A DNA stretch of 64,000 bases. It comes from Paulinella micropora. Lineage: Eukaryota > Cercozoa > Imbricatea > Euglyphida > Paulinellidae. Made by a program: the position numbers and the translations under genes. Below, piece after piece: positions 39,711 through 48,059 of the stretch (its first letter is position 1; each line of letters begins with the position of its first letter). The stretch spans positions 62,001 through 126,000 of the forward strand of contig WBZZ01004788.1 of assembly GCA_019918135.1 (NCBI GenBank). Reading direction: 5' to 3'. Under the pieces are notes generated by a model. The model saw only the letters and a program-made list of their open reading frames with translations, did no database searches and was not told the DNA's origin.

Positions 39711-40676
39711 ATGAAAAAAAACGCAGGCCCGGCGCACAGGCGCCCTTTGCCTAATTACGTGTGGCTGGGCGTGCGTGACTTCTTGTGCTGCCAAGACCTG
39801 CTTCAGCTGTCACGGGTCCTGCCGTTTTTGCTCCAGGACTCGGCGGCAAAAGTGTGGCCTTGGGTCGGTTATCGCTTGCGAGAGGAGCTAAAGCTGAGCA
39901 GACCCGACCACAGGTTGTTGCTTGCCGCCTGGGGCCTGGTCTGGGGCGAAGCCAGGGTTGCTATTCGCGATGTAAAGCTGGACGCGGCTAGCGGCTGTCC
40001 AGCCCAAGTAATGCGGCAGTTGCGCGGGCTGCAGGTCGAAAGCCTGTCCTTGGAGGGCGTGACCGCGGGCCTGTGCGAAGCGCTAGCCCTAATGCCCACA
40101 GCGCTTCCGGCCCTACAAATCCTGACGCTGCAGTTTTGCAAGCAGGTCGGAAACGTGGAGCTGCGCGCCCTGTCGAGCGCCCCCAGGCTACGGCGTCTTG
40201 ACCTGTATGGCTGCCTCCAAATCACTGACGAGGGGCTTTCGTACTTGTCGCCGCTTACGAGCTTGGAGTTTCTGAATCTGGGCTACTGCCGGCAGATCAC
40301 GGATTGCGGACTAGGGCTTTTACCGGCAGCTAGCCTGCAGCACCTGCACCTTAGCAATTGCCCGCGGATCACGAGAGCAGGGATCGCGCTTTTACCAACG
40401 GCTCAGCTACGGACCTTGAACCTTACATACTGTCGACAGGCCAGCGACGAGTGGCTGCTAGCATTGTCGGGCTGTCGACTGTTGCAACAGCTAAACCTAA
40501 ACGGTTGTAGCCAAATCACGGACAAGGGGCTGCAGCACATTTCTGCGCTTGAGGAGCTGCGATATCTGGACCTCGATCGTTGCGTGAGCATCACAGACGC
40601 GGGTCTGGCGCACGTGTCTAAGCTCCGGTGTCTTCGGAGCTTGTTTCTGTCAATGTGCCCCTCATTACAGACGTAG
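39711..40676 (+). CDS. F-box/LRR protein
   Basis: ATG 39711. The N-terminus is F-box-like (LPNYVWLGVRDFLCCQDLLQ, then LSRVLPFLL). From about residue 95 there are about nine leucine-rich repeats of the cysteine-containing AMN1/FBXL type (LRRLDLYGCLQITDEGLSYL; LEFLNLGYCRQITDCGL; LQQLNLNGCSQITDKGLQ). Such proteins are substrate receptors of SCF (Skp1-cullin-F-box) ubiquitin ligases; viruses use them to redirect host ubiquitination. Part of the gene is copied at 26.5-26.7 kb. The repeat block may once have been longer. An intron-acceptor-like TCTTTTGCAG sits just before the ATG. Confidence 0.75.
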   Translation: MKKNAGPAHRRPLPNYVWLGVRDFLCCQDLLQLSRVLPFLLQDSAAKVWPWVGYRLREELKLSRPDHRLLLAAWGLVWGEARVAIRDVKLDAASGCPAQVMRQLRGLQVESLSLEGVTAGLCEALALMPTALPALQILTLQFCKQVGNVELRALSSAPRLRRLDLYGCLQITDEGLSYLSPLTSLEFLNLGYCRQITDCGLGLLPAASLQHLHLSNCPRITRAGIALLPTAQLRTLNLTYCRQASDEWLLALSGCRLLQQLNLNGCSQITDKGLQHISALEELRYLDLDRCVSITDAGLAHVSKLRCLRSLFLSMCPSLQT

Positions 40677-40957
40677 GGCTCGTCACCTGTCGAACCTCGC
40701 GCAGCTGGCGCCAACTCCACCTTTTTTTCAAGTTTGGGGGTTACTGTGCCAGGAGCGCGATTCTATCAGACAGAATCCCCGGCCTTATAGTTAGGGCATG
40801 GTGGCCCGCGCTAGCCCCCCCCCCCCCTCCCGTGCGCCAGCCCCGTGACGGCGGGGGAGGGGGGGGGCTGGGAAGGTGCCACCTTGTCTAACTTTTAATT
40901 AAAAAGAAAATTCCTTTTTCTGTACTTTCTTAATTCTAGAATAAATTAGGCAGGGCC
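40677..40957. other. Convergent intergenic region
   Basis: LRR-like sequence fades just after 40676; a C run near 40818 and a G run near 40860 face each other. TTTTAATTAAAAAG at about 40891-40904 offers ATTAAA end signals on both strands for the convergent genes. Confidence 0.4.
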
Positions 40958-41662
40958 TTATTCTACAGCCTGTATGCGCGCTCTTTTTTGTCCGTGCGCC
41001 CTAGTCTCTGGTCGAGTGCCTGGAAGAGGAGTGGGAGTTAGGTCGTGCTTCGTGTTGTTGTGACAGGCAAGTACTGTGGGCGGCAGGCGGCGCGCCAACG
41101 CGTTGTCTAGCTGCAGTGACAGGGCGTCGCGGGCTTGTCGCAGGGCCTCGCCAAGCAGGTTCTGCCCTGGCCAAGCCTCCCTTTGTCGTGCCAGGGGATC
41201 ATGTCGACTTAGCCCCATGGACCACACCATATCAAGCGGGTTTGCCTCGGCTATGTAGCGTGGGGCCGTGGCTAGCAAAAGTGCGAGCAGCACTGGATTC
41301 TGACTAAGCTTGAGCAGGTTGGCCTGGTACACAAGGTCCTTGCGCCTTATGCTCCAGATCGCTTCGTCTACGCCAACAACTTCATCCGCCAATTGTCGCT
41401 GGACGTGCGGCGGCGAGGCGCACAGTATGGCCCGCTGGGAATGCAGATCTCCAAACAATAGCGCTTTGCGGTACCCCAGATACTGTTCTACACAGTTGTA
41501 GCTAATTAAACGCCCCTCTGTGTTCTCAGTAAAGGTCGCGGGGTACCACGCCGAAGCCCAGCTATGTCGGCTGGCAAAGAAATAAAAGCCTGTGTTTTTC
41601 TTGTTCCTGGTTTTGCGAAGGCTTCTTCTGACAGGCGAGGGTTGCTTTCCTTTTCTAGTCAT
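40958..41662 (-). CDS. NADAR (YbiA/DUF1768) domain protein
   Basis: ATG 41662. After a basic N-terminus the NADAR domain fills about residues 25-185: FYFFASRHSWASAWYPATF, SYNCVEQYLGYRKALLFGD (the conserved E-x2-x-KA block), AIWSIRRKDLVYQANLLKLS, LLATAPRYIAEANPLDMVW, SMGL and NLLGEALRQARD. These match the family pattern F-x2-W/F-S..., E...Q..KA..F.D and E.s..D..WG.G. Known members cleave N-glycosidic bonds in riboflavin intermediates or remove ADP-ribose from nucleic acid; some act in phage-host conflict. The W-G-x-G-L Gly is Ser here. The tail is Arg/Pro-rich. A partial copy lies at 26.7-26.95 kb. Confidence 0.8.
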   Translation of the reverse strand: MTRKGKQPSPVRRSLRKTRNKKNTGFYFFASRHSWASAWYPATFTENTEGRLISYNCVEQYLGYRKALLFGDLHSQRAILCASPPHVQRQLADEVVGVDEAIWSIRRKDLVYQANLLKLSQNPVLLALLLATAPRYIAEANPLDMVWSMGLSRHDPLARQREAWPGQNLLGEALRQARDALSLQLDNALARRLPPTVLACHNNTKHDLTPTPLPGTRPETRAHGQKRARIQAVE

Positions 41663-42139
41663 TTACACCCAAAACAAAACAAAAGTCTTTAGAATTCAAA
41701 AAAAAAGATGTCACGTGCTCCTAGCCTTCAAGCGGAAGCTTTCTCACCCTCTTGCCTTTAGCACTTTGTATTAAGCGTAAAACAATATCGAGCTTTTAAT
41801 AATAAAATGCACTTTTTTCAACGCGCTTGCCCTCTCCCCAATCCCTCCGGTGCCAAGTCTGGGATTGTCAAAATTTAATAAGACCTTTGCACTTTTTTGG
41901 CGCCCCCTTTCTTTCCTCCCCTTCCCCCCCTCCCTCTTTCCCCCCCTCCCTCTTTCCTCCCCTTCCCGTTCTCTTCCCCCCCCCCCCCTTCCCCTGACAT
42001 CCGTCTGTTCAGAGAGTGGGGAGGGGGGGGGGGTGGGGGGGGGGGGGAAGAGGGGGGTGTACCCCCTTGGATGAGCTCCCCAAAAAAAGTCTACCTATTT
42101 CTGGCACCCCCGCAGGCCACAAATCAAAGTATTCATTTT
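41663..42139. other. Repeat B remnants and C/G tracts
   Basis: Two minus-orientation repeat-B-like units (about 41760-41800 and 41850-41890), a C/T-rich run (41910-42000), then a G-rich run (42010-42060). No gene is seen. Confidence 0.5.
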
Positions 42140-42324
42140 GTTTTCAGGTACAGGCACGACAACAAGAAGAGCAACTGGCCTTTGATGAACTCTGTCGCGA
42201 TTACAATTTCTGTCTAGAAGATTTTTTGTACTTGTGTGCGCGCGTGCGTTTAAAAGTCATTAAATCCACCTTTGGACGCACTCGCGCACAGAACCAGAGG
42301 CACCAAGATTTATGCCACTCGTGA
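42140..42324 (+). pseudogene. Coding-like exon or gene remnant
   Basis: A frame ending at 42324 encodes a helical, charged stretch (FQVQARQQEEQLAFDELCRD, then YNFCLEDFLYLCARVRLKVI). It follows TTTGTTTTCAG, a good intron acceptor, and has no ATG of its own, so it may be a 3' exon or a remnant. Family unknown. Confidence 0.35.
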
Positions 42325-42499
42325 ACTTAGCACGGAGGTCCAAGACCGGAAAAAGAAAAGAGGAGAGAAAGTGGGGGGGGGGGCGCCCCCCCCTTTCTTC
42401 CACAATCTGGAGGGAGCCAATCCCCGACCCATTCAGCGAGCATCCCCTTGCAGAAACCGTCAGGGCTGAATATATATCGTAGCAACCATAGCGTTCTAA

Positions 42500-42871
42500 A
42501 TGGAAACGTCTACGCCAGAACATGACAGGGGGGTATGCTGGAAGCAGACAGTGCGCACTATTTGTTCGCCACTTGGCATCGTCGTGCGTGGTTCACAGCG
42601 GCTCTGGGATGTCACTCTGCGAACCCTCATTTGGGTCGTAGCGATTGCGGCCCTAGCGGTGATTGGCAACGGCGCATTTCGCTACCCGGCCCCGCTGGAG
42701 CAAGAGCAGCGTTGGCTCAAGCAAGCGACCTGTGCCGGTCTCAGCGCCATCATTGTATGCCTTGGAGCCTTGTACGTGAAGCTTCGACAGCTCGTGGACG
42801 CGATCTACGAATCCCAGCGCCAGGACACCTCGACCAACCTGGACCCCAGCGCCTTTGTGCCTCTAAACTGA
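42500..42871 (+). CDS. Two-helix membrane protein, 123 residues
   Basis: ATG 42500 (METSTPEHDRGVCWKQTVRT). Two hydrophobic segments: LIWVVAIAALAVIGNGAF and TCAGLSAIIVCLGALYV, separated by a short charged loop, with cytosolic-type termini. A hairpin topology is likely. ATTAAAAAG follows the stop. Function unknown; small hairpin membrane proteins are common in viral envelopes. Confidence 0.55.
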   Translation: METSTPEHDRGVCWKQTVRTICSPLGIVVRGSQRLWDVTLRTLIWVVAIAALAVIGNGAFRYPAPLEQEQRWLKQATCAGLSAIIVCLGALYVKLRQLVDAIYESQRQDTSTNLDPSAFVPLN

Positions 42872-43176
42872 ATTAAAAAGCTCGTGGCCGCCCCCCCTTA
42901 ATTTCTAAAGACTGCAGATTTTCGACTTGTACTTTTTTTTGGTTCAAATCTTATAAGCAAATACTTAGTAGGCACGGAAGGGCCAAGAAAGTACTAATTA
43001 ACAGTGGTGGTGGACGGGGAGAGGAAGGAGGGGGGGGGGAAGGGAAGGAGAGGGAAGAAGGGGGAGGGAGGGAAGGTGGGGCGAAAGAAAAAAAGGGGAG
43101 ACAAAAAATCAAGTAGGTGATTTATTCGATTAAAAAGCTTTTTACCTACCAAGGTAAACAAAGAAAAGACCTAACG
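42872..43176. other. Intergenic region, purine-rich
   Basis: A G/A-rich run (43010-43090) and A/T-rich TTATTCGATTAAAAAGC before the next ATG. Nothing else is seen. Confidence 0.35.
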
Positions 43177-44361
43177 ATGATGCCATTGGCTTTGTTCGGT
43201 CTGTGTGCGCTGCTGCCCTTCTCGACAGCCTTGCTCCCTGTCGTGCCGACTCCGTACTGGTTGCAGTGGCACGGCAAGGCTTCCACTACTTGCCCAGACC
43301 TGGATGCTTTTTTGGCGTGCGGGAACGGACTGTCAACCGAGACTATTTCCTACTTGGGGCCTACTGCTCGCTGTGAGCGTACGTACGCTTTGGCGGCGGC
43401 CGTCAGCGCCTCCGCCTCGGTAGTCGCCAGAACCGCGCTGAATGCCAGCAGCTGCCCACTCAAGGCCTATGATAACACATTCGGGCGTGTGGTAAACGGC
43501 ATCAACCCGGATCTGGTGTGCAACACTGGTTTGGGGACTGGAGTATTGCCGGATGGACACTTTATCCACATTGAGCAGGCCATCCGCATGCGTCACAGCA
43601 CCAGTGCCCCGGGCCCTACCGCGTGGGTCGCGCCGCTCAAATCTATCTTTCCAGCGCAGTGCGCCGATGGCTGGACAGCGAGCCCCGCGACAGGAATGTG
43701 CGTGCCATTGACGACGCAGCCCCCTGCGGGAACGACCTCGCCGCCCGCGCCCACCGCCTCGCCCGGCTTCATCAACTGTGTGACTGGACGCGCGAACCTG
43801 AGCTCAGTGACCTCGTGCTACAGAAATTACTACGCACCGGCGTCGTTCTACCCAACTCCCCAGTTCCCCAGTACACAGGAGGTGCTGGAGCTCCGGGCCG
43901 CCGTGCGTGGCCTGCTGGACAATGACGGCGATTGCAACGGCGTGCAGCTGGGCGCTGCTATCAACGCGTACATGTCCATTTTCCCGTTTACCGACAACAC
44001 CTACGGCTCGCAGTATTGTCTGCTGATGGATAGCAGAGATGCCAACGGAGATGGTGTCTTTGACAAAGGCTTTGGCTTAATTGCAGTGGCCAACCGCAGG
44101 GTTGACATCCATCGTTATTTAGTCCACAGCGCGCCGCACCCTCTGTCTGACGCCGAAACTGAGGTTGAAGCCATGACGTTGCTGGCTGCAACCGGAAGCC
44201 ACGTTGGCGTGGTGTCTGGCATGCGTCGAGACACTACAGCACAGGCTAGCGCTTGCCAGAGCGACTATACCGTCATGGACGGCGCCCACGAAATCGCGAG
44301 CGCCTTTCACGCTGTGCTCTTGGAAGTTCGTCAGTGGTACGTAGACCACAGCGTTGCGTAA
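43177..44361 (+). CDS. Secreted protein, paralog A
   Basis: ATG 43177 opens a signal peptide (MMPLALFGLCALLPFSTALL). The mature protein has an N-terminal Cys-containing module (LQWHGKASTTCPDLDAFLAC), a Pro/Thr linker (TTQPPAGTTSPPAPTASPG) and a C-terminal module with DSRDANGDGVFDKG, a D-x-N-x-D-G-x-x-D calcium-binding-type loop, and DGAHEIASAFHAVLLE. N-glycosylation sites are present. It is closely related to the gene at 44526. No family is recognised. Secreted, so likely a virion surface or host-modifying factor. AATAAA follows at 44479. Confidence 0.6.
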   Translation: MMPLALFGLCALLPFSTALLPVVPTPYWLQWHGKASTTCPDLDAFLACGNGLSTETISYLGPTARCERTYALAAAVSASASVVARTALNASSCPLKAYDNTFGRVVNGINPDLVCNTGLGTGVLPDGHFIHIEQAIRMRHSTSAPGPTAWVAPLKSIFPAQCADGWTASPATGMCVPLTTQPPAGTTSPPAPTASPGFINCVTGRANLSSVTSCYRNYYAPASFYPTPQFPSTQEVLELRAAVRGLLDNDGDCNGVQLGAAINAYMSIFPFTDNTYGSQYCLLMDSRDANGDGVFDKGFGLIAVANRRVDIHRYLVHSAPHPLSDAETEVEAMTLLAATGSHVGVVSGMRRDTTAQASACQSDYTVMDGAHEIASAFHAVLLEVRQWYVDHSVA

Positions 44362-44478
44362 TAAGAAAGCAAGCCAACGGGGGAGGGGGGTGTGGGGACA
44401 GAGGACGAAAGGGGGGTGTGGGGACAGAGGACGAAGGGGGGGAGAGGGGAGGGGAGGGGAGAGAGAGAGAGAAGACTA

Positions 44479-44484
44479 AATAAA
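44479..44484 (+). terminator. AATAAA polyadenylation signal
   Basis: AATAAA about 120 bp after paralog A's stop and just before paralog B's start, again giving each gene its own end signal. Confidence 0.45.
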
Positions 44485-44525
44485 AGTCGTTCTTTTTTTT
44501 TGCGCAGGACATATTCAATTAAGAA

Positions 44526-45780
44526 ATGTCATTCCGGGCCTTGCCACTGCACACGTTGCTGGCAACATGTGCAGTAGCCTTTGTGTGTGAAGCTGCGACG
44601 GGGCGCAGCACGAGCGCACCAACAAGCGCCGCCGAGCCCTGGCCCATGCCTTTCTGGGTGCAGTGGCACGGTAAGGGGGTGACGGATTGTCCGGATTTGG
44701 ATGCCTTCCTGACGTGTGGAGGGGGCAAATCGACGGACGGAGCGTCCTACAGCGGCGGGGGTGCGCCCTGTGCAATCACACTTGCTCTGGCTAAAGCCGT
44801 CGTCAGCGCTAGCCAGAGCATAACAGCCGGAACCGGCATGGATAATAGTTGCAATCTGAGAGCCTACACCAACGTTTTTGGAAGGTTCGTCAACGGCATT
44901 GCAGCAGACAAGCTGTGCGAGCAGGGGCTTGCGGCGGGGGTACTTCCTAACGGGCGTTTTATTCATGTTGAGCAGTCTATTCGGCTGCGAGCAGAGAATG
45001 GCGTGCCGGGTCCTTCCGTTTGGGTGCAGCCCCTGAAAACAGTCTTTCGCGCACAGTGCGCTGAGGGCTTGGCCGAGAGTCCAGACAGTCTTATGTGTGA
45101 GCGAACCGAGCACGAGGAGGGGCCGGGGCCCGTCTCTGGGGCCGCTAGCACTACCCTGCCTCCCCCCCACGTATTAGTGTGGGAGGCTTTATAGATTGTC
45201 TTTCCGGCTACACTTTCTTGGCAGAAGTAAGCAAGTGTTACCAGAGCCATTACGCGCCCAGCTCTTACTGGCAGGCGGCCAAGTATCCCAGTGTCAACGA
45301 AGCGGATGATCTGAGGACAGTGGTGCGCGCGCTGCTCGAGAGTGATGGCGGGTGTAGCAGTTTGGAGCTAGGCTCTTCTATTGCTGCGCACATGTCTCTC
45401 TCCGTGTTTACCGACGGTACGTACGGGATAGAGTATTGTGTGTTGATGGACAAGAGTGATGCCGATGGCGATAACGTGTACGACAGAGGTTTCGGATGGT
45501 AGCAGTGGCCAATCACAGGCGGGACATTCACCGATACCTAGTATACAGTGGGCCTCACCCCATAACAGACAAAGACACAGAGCTGCAGGTCATGCTCATG
45601 CTGGTGAAGACGGGGGCCCACGCGGCTGTGATATCCGGTGTGCGCCGAGACGTAGTGAAAAACGACAGTACCTGCCACCCAAGCTATTGGTGCATGGACG
45701 GTGCCCACAATGTTGCCAATGCCTTCCATGTGCTGCTCACCGAGACCTGGCGCTGGTATAAAGACAAGACAAGTAACTAA
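44526..45780 (+). CDS. Secreted protein, paralog B
   Basis: ATG 44526 opens a signal peptide (MSFRALPLHTLLATCAVAFV). The modules match paralog A in order: VQWHGKGVTDCPDLDAFLTC, GVLPNGRFIHVEQSIRLR, a Gly/Pro-rich linker, YGIEYCVLMDKSDADGD (calcium-loop-like) and DGAHNVANAFHVLLTETW. The two genes are a tandem duplicate with moderate divergence. This copy appears broken, with about two breaks, while paralog A looks intact, so it may be on its way out. AATAAA follows at 45825. Confidence 0.55.
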
Positions 45781-45822
45781 CTAACTAGTCAACAATAACT
45801 CCCTCCACGCAGATTTGTTTTT

Positions 45823-46533
45823 TTAATAAAAGTACAGACGATTATGATTTATGCTGACCACAATTGCCACACAGATTCTTCCGGGCCAGGTTTTCGCTCC
45901 TACAGAAAGCACAGCGCCAACGCTGCTGGGCGTGCGCCGCGGGCGCGGCCGCGGGAGAGGGGGCGGGTGCGTGCGCGGGTGCGGGCGCCCCATCTTCCTG
46001 GCCATAGCTGGTAAGTTGGTCGAACTGGCTGATAATGTGGGCCATGGATCGGCCGGGGGGGTTGGTTCGGTGGCAGCCAGCCGTGCCAGCCTCTGCACAG
46101 TGTGCACCAACTGGCGGTGGATAGGGCTTTGGACGAAGCTAGGATAGAGCTCGGACTTGACCCGGCTGCTTATGGCGGGCATAGCGGCGAAGAGCATCTG
46201 TACAGTAACAGTCAGGGGCTTGTTGGCTGTGTTGGCTGTGTCAGCATAGTCAGGGGCAATGTGCGGGAGCAACGCGCGTATGACCCCTTCCACCTGCGTG
46301 CACCGTGCAACCTGCTCGCCGCGGCTGTAGGGGGCTTGCTTGAGGCGGTTGACCTCTAACAAGTAGTCCAAGGTTTGGAGATCGCTGCTGGGCCCACTAT
46401 CAGAAGCGCGCGCGAGCAGCCAGGCGCGAAACACGGCGCGAACGAGCGGGTGTGGCATGGCCGCCTCGAACGGTAGCACGTTCTCGCGCTGCAAGAAGGA
46501 GGGCGCCAGATCAAGTGCAAGGCCTACTAGCAT
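45823..46533 (-). CDS. Second RGS-like protein with RanBP2-type zinc finger
   Basis: ATG 46533 overlaps the end of the upstream RGS gene by 7 bp. Residues 1-130 follow the RGS pattern in degenerate form (LPFEAAMPHPLVRAVFRAWL, LDYLLEVNRLKQ, a long helical tail). The C-terminal part of the locus encodes a RanBP2-type zinc finger, WRCAFCRSENLARKNLCGNC, with the W-x-C-x2-C-x(n)-N-x(n)-C-x2-C form, after an Ala/Pro-rich linker. RanBP2 fingers bind ubiquitin or RNA. About one apparent break. It shares its 3' region with the convergent secreted gene's end signal. Confidence 0.5.
   Translation of the reverse strand: MLVGLALDLAPSFLQRENVLPFEAAMPHPLVRAVFRAWLLARASDSGPSSDLQTLDYLLEVNRLKQAPYSRGEQVARCTQVEGVIRALLPHIAPDYADTANTANKPLTVTVQMLFAAMPAISSRVKSELYPSFVQSPIHRQLVHTVQRLARLAATEPTPPADPWPTLSASSTNLPAMARKMGRPHPRTHPPPLPRPRPRRTPSSVGAVLSVGAKTWPGRICVAIVVSINHNRLYFY
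45825..45830 (+). terminator. AATAAA polyadenylation signal
   Basis: AATAAA about 45 bp after paralog B's stop, overlapping the 3' end of the convergent RGS-like gene. Confidence 0.45.
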
Positions 46534-46985
46534 GCGGTGGTAACGAAGCCGGGCAGCGAGCCATGTAACATGTCATTGTACACCAATTCCTGCGCCTCGG
46601 CAAAGGTATAGATCCCGCAGCGCAGGGCCTCCAAGAGCTGTTGGATACTCGAAAAAACGCTAGAAGGCAGGGAGACCTCATGCTCTGCATTCTTAGCTAG
46701 ATACTGTTGCCACAGTTTGATGGCTGCAGCCATGACACGCAAGGGTTGCTTTTCTATTTCGCGTCGCGCCAGGAGCCTGTACTTCTGGGCATCAATCCAA
46801 AACATCAGATTTTCCTCGCACAGTCGTTCGTGCAAGAACCAGCGGAAAGCCAGCCTGGCTGGTTCATGTTCTAGTATGCTGTCTAAATCAAAGGGCGGCA
46901 GTGACTCCAAGAAACTGTGCGCTGGCTGCACGGACTTTCCGGCTGAGTTAGCTGAAAACTCGGAGCCTGAGATGGTTCTCTCCAT
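46527..46985 (-). CDS. RGS-domain protein (regulator of G-protein signalling)
   Basis: ATG 46985 gives 152 residues; the RGS domain fills about residues 28-148. Key blocks: FDLDSILEHEPARLAFRWFL, the hallmark SEEN-type motif in RLCEENLMFWIDAQKYR, a long middle helix (MAAAIKLWQQYLAKNAEHEV), IQQLLEALRCGIYTFAEAQE and LVYNDMLHGSLPGFV. RGS domains speed GTP hydrolysis on G-alpha subunits; the Glu-Asn of the EEN motif contacts G-alpha and is kept. In a viral setting it would dampen host G-protein signalling. The next gene downstream is a second RGS-like gene. Confidence 0.8.
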   Translation of the reverse strand: MERTISGSEFSANSAGKSVQPAHSFLESLPPFDLDSILEHEPARLAFRWFLHERLCEENLMFWIDAQKYRLLARREIEKQPLRVMAAAIKLWQQYLAKNAEHEVSLPSSVFSSIQQLLEALRCGIYTFAEAQELVYNDMLHGSLPGFVTTAC

Positions 46986-47160
46986 TTTTTTTTAATTTTC
47001 GTCTTAAAGATTGAATTACAACTCAGTACAAAGGGGGGGGGCAAGAGATAAGTTCGTACGTGGTGGGGGGGGAGAGAGAGAAAGAGAGGGCAAGGGTGGG
47101 GGGGTGAGAGAGAGCTTGACTGCTTCTTTCTTGGTTTGTTTTTTTTCTTTTTTCTTTTTG
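46986..47160. other. Short intergenic region, G/A- then T-rich
   Basis: Purine-rich (47030-47115), then a T-rich stretch directly after the minus-strand stop at 47161. Nothing else is seen. Confidence 0.35.
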
Positions 47161-47616
47161 TTACGCCACGTGCATCTCCTGGCTGTCGCGTTCCGGCCGA
47201 GCAGCCGGCTGCTCGCCCTGTGCTAGCTGCAGACTTAAGCGGGCGAGTGCGTGGGGTGTGCTTGGGCGGTTGGGTGGGGAGGAAGGTGGTCCCCTTTCGA
47301 TCGAGATCGGGAGGCTGCTGCGACGGGGCCCCTGGCCAAGGGCTCGTTGCCTGTTGAGCTGCAGTCGACCAACGTGCTCGGCTGCCCCGGGGAGCTGGCT
47401 GAGATCGAAGACCTGTTCATTCCCAGCTATATAGGGGTCGGCGAAGAATTGCAGCTCGATCTTCCGGGGCGGCGCTGGTTCGACCGCTGGTTCGACGGCG
47501 GGTGGGGCGCTGGCCCATTGGTCAGGGCTGGTCGCGTTGCTGGGAGACGCGGGCGAGAGGGGCGAGGCCTCCTCTTGCTGGCCGCTGCTGCTGGAGAGAT
47601 CCGAGGTGGGGCTCAA
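47161..47616 (-). CDS. Hypothetical Ser/Pro-rich protein, start unclear
   Basis: A frame of about 150 codons with no ATG at its 5' end, which runs into a half repeat-A palindrome (GGCTCAAAGAACAG). The N-terminal half is Ser/Pro-rich and disordered; the middle (IELQFFADPYIAGNEQVFDL) and Arg-rich C-terminus look coding. It could be a gene whose 5' end was replaced by repeat sequence. Confidence 0.35.
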   Translation of the reverse strand: MSPTSDLSSSSGQQEEASPLSPASPSNATSPDQWASAPPAVEPAVEPAPPRKIELQFFADPYIAGNEQVFDLSQLPGAAEHVGRLQLNRQRALGQGPRRSSLPISIERGPPSSPPNRPSTPHALARLSLQLAQGEQPAARPERDSQEMHVA

Positions 47617-47664
47617 AGAACAGGGAAGGTGGTGCCTTTGCGAACTGAATTTTTCTCTTTCTCG

Positions 47665-47935
47665 TTTCTCAAATGAAATTTGTCGCCAAATTGTTTGGTG
47701 TGTGTTTCCCCAGAAAACCTACCGGCCCCCCTTCCGTGTGGCAAATTTTTTTTCTTCCCTCTTTTCATATTTTTCATATTTTTCTGACCTTGCGCACGGT
47801 GGCCGAGCCATGGCACGGACAGGACGCCGTCGGGATTGTGAGGCCCTTGTCCACCTGCTACATTGACCACCGCCCGTCCATCCGCCGCAGAGCTGCGCTG
47901 GAGCACAGTGCGCAAGATGTAAAAAACTAACATTC
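47665..47935 (-). repeat. Repeat C, solitary copy, minus orientation
   Basis: Starts with AAATTTGTCGCCAAATT (47678-47694), then CATATTTTTCATATTTTTCT, the core in reverse orientation (GGTGGCCGAGCCATGGCACG...CCATCCGCCGCAG) and ends with AGTGCGCAAGAT. As a lone copy it shows that the core with its inverted end sequences is the basic unit. Confidence 0.65.
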
Positions 47936-48059
47936 TGTACTTTTTTTCTTTAGTAAAAGTCGGCGGGACCGGGCCGTGTCAATATGGACAAGTGGGAAGT
48001 AATCTCTATTGGAAAATGCGTACAAAAATAGATACGGCAAAAAAAAGAAATCGCCGACA

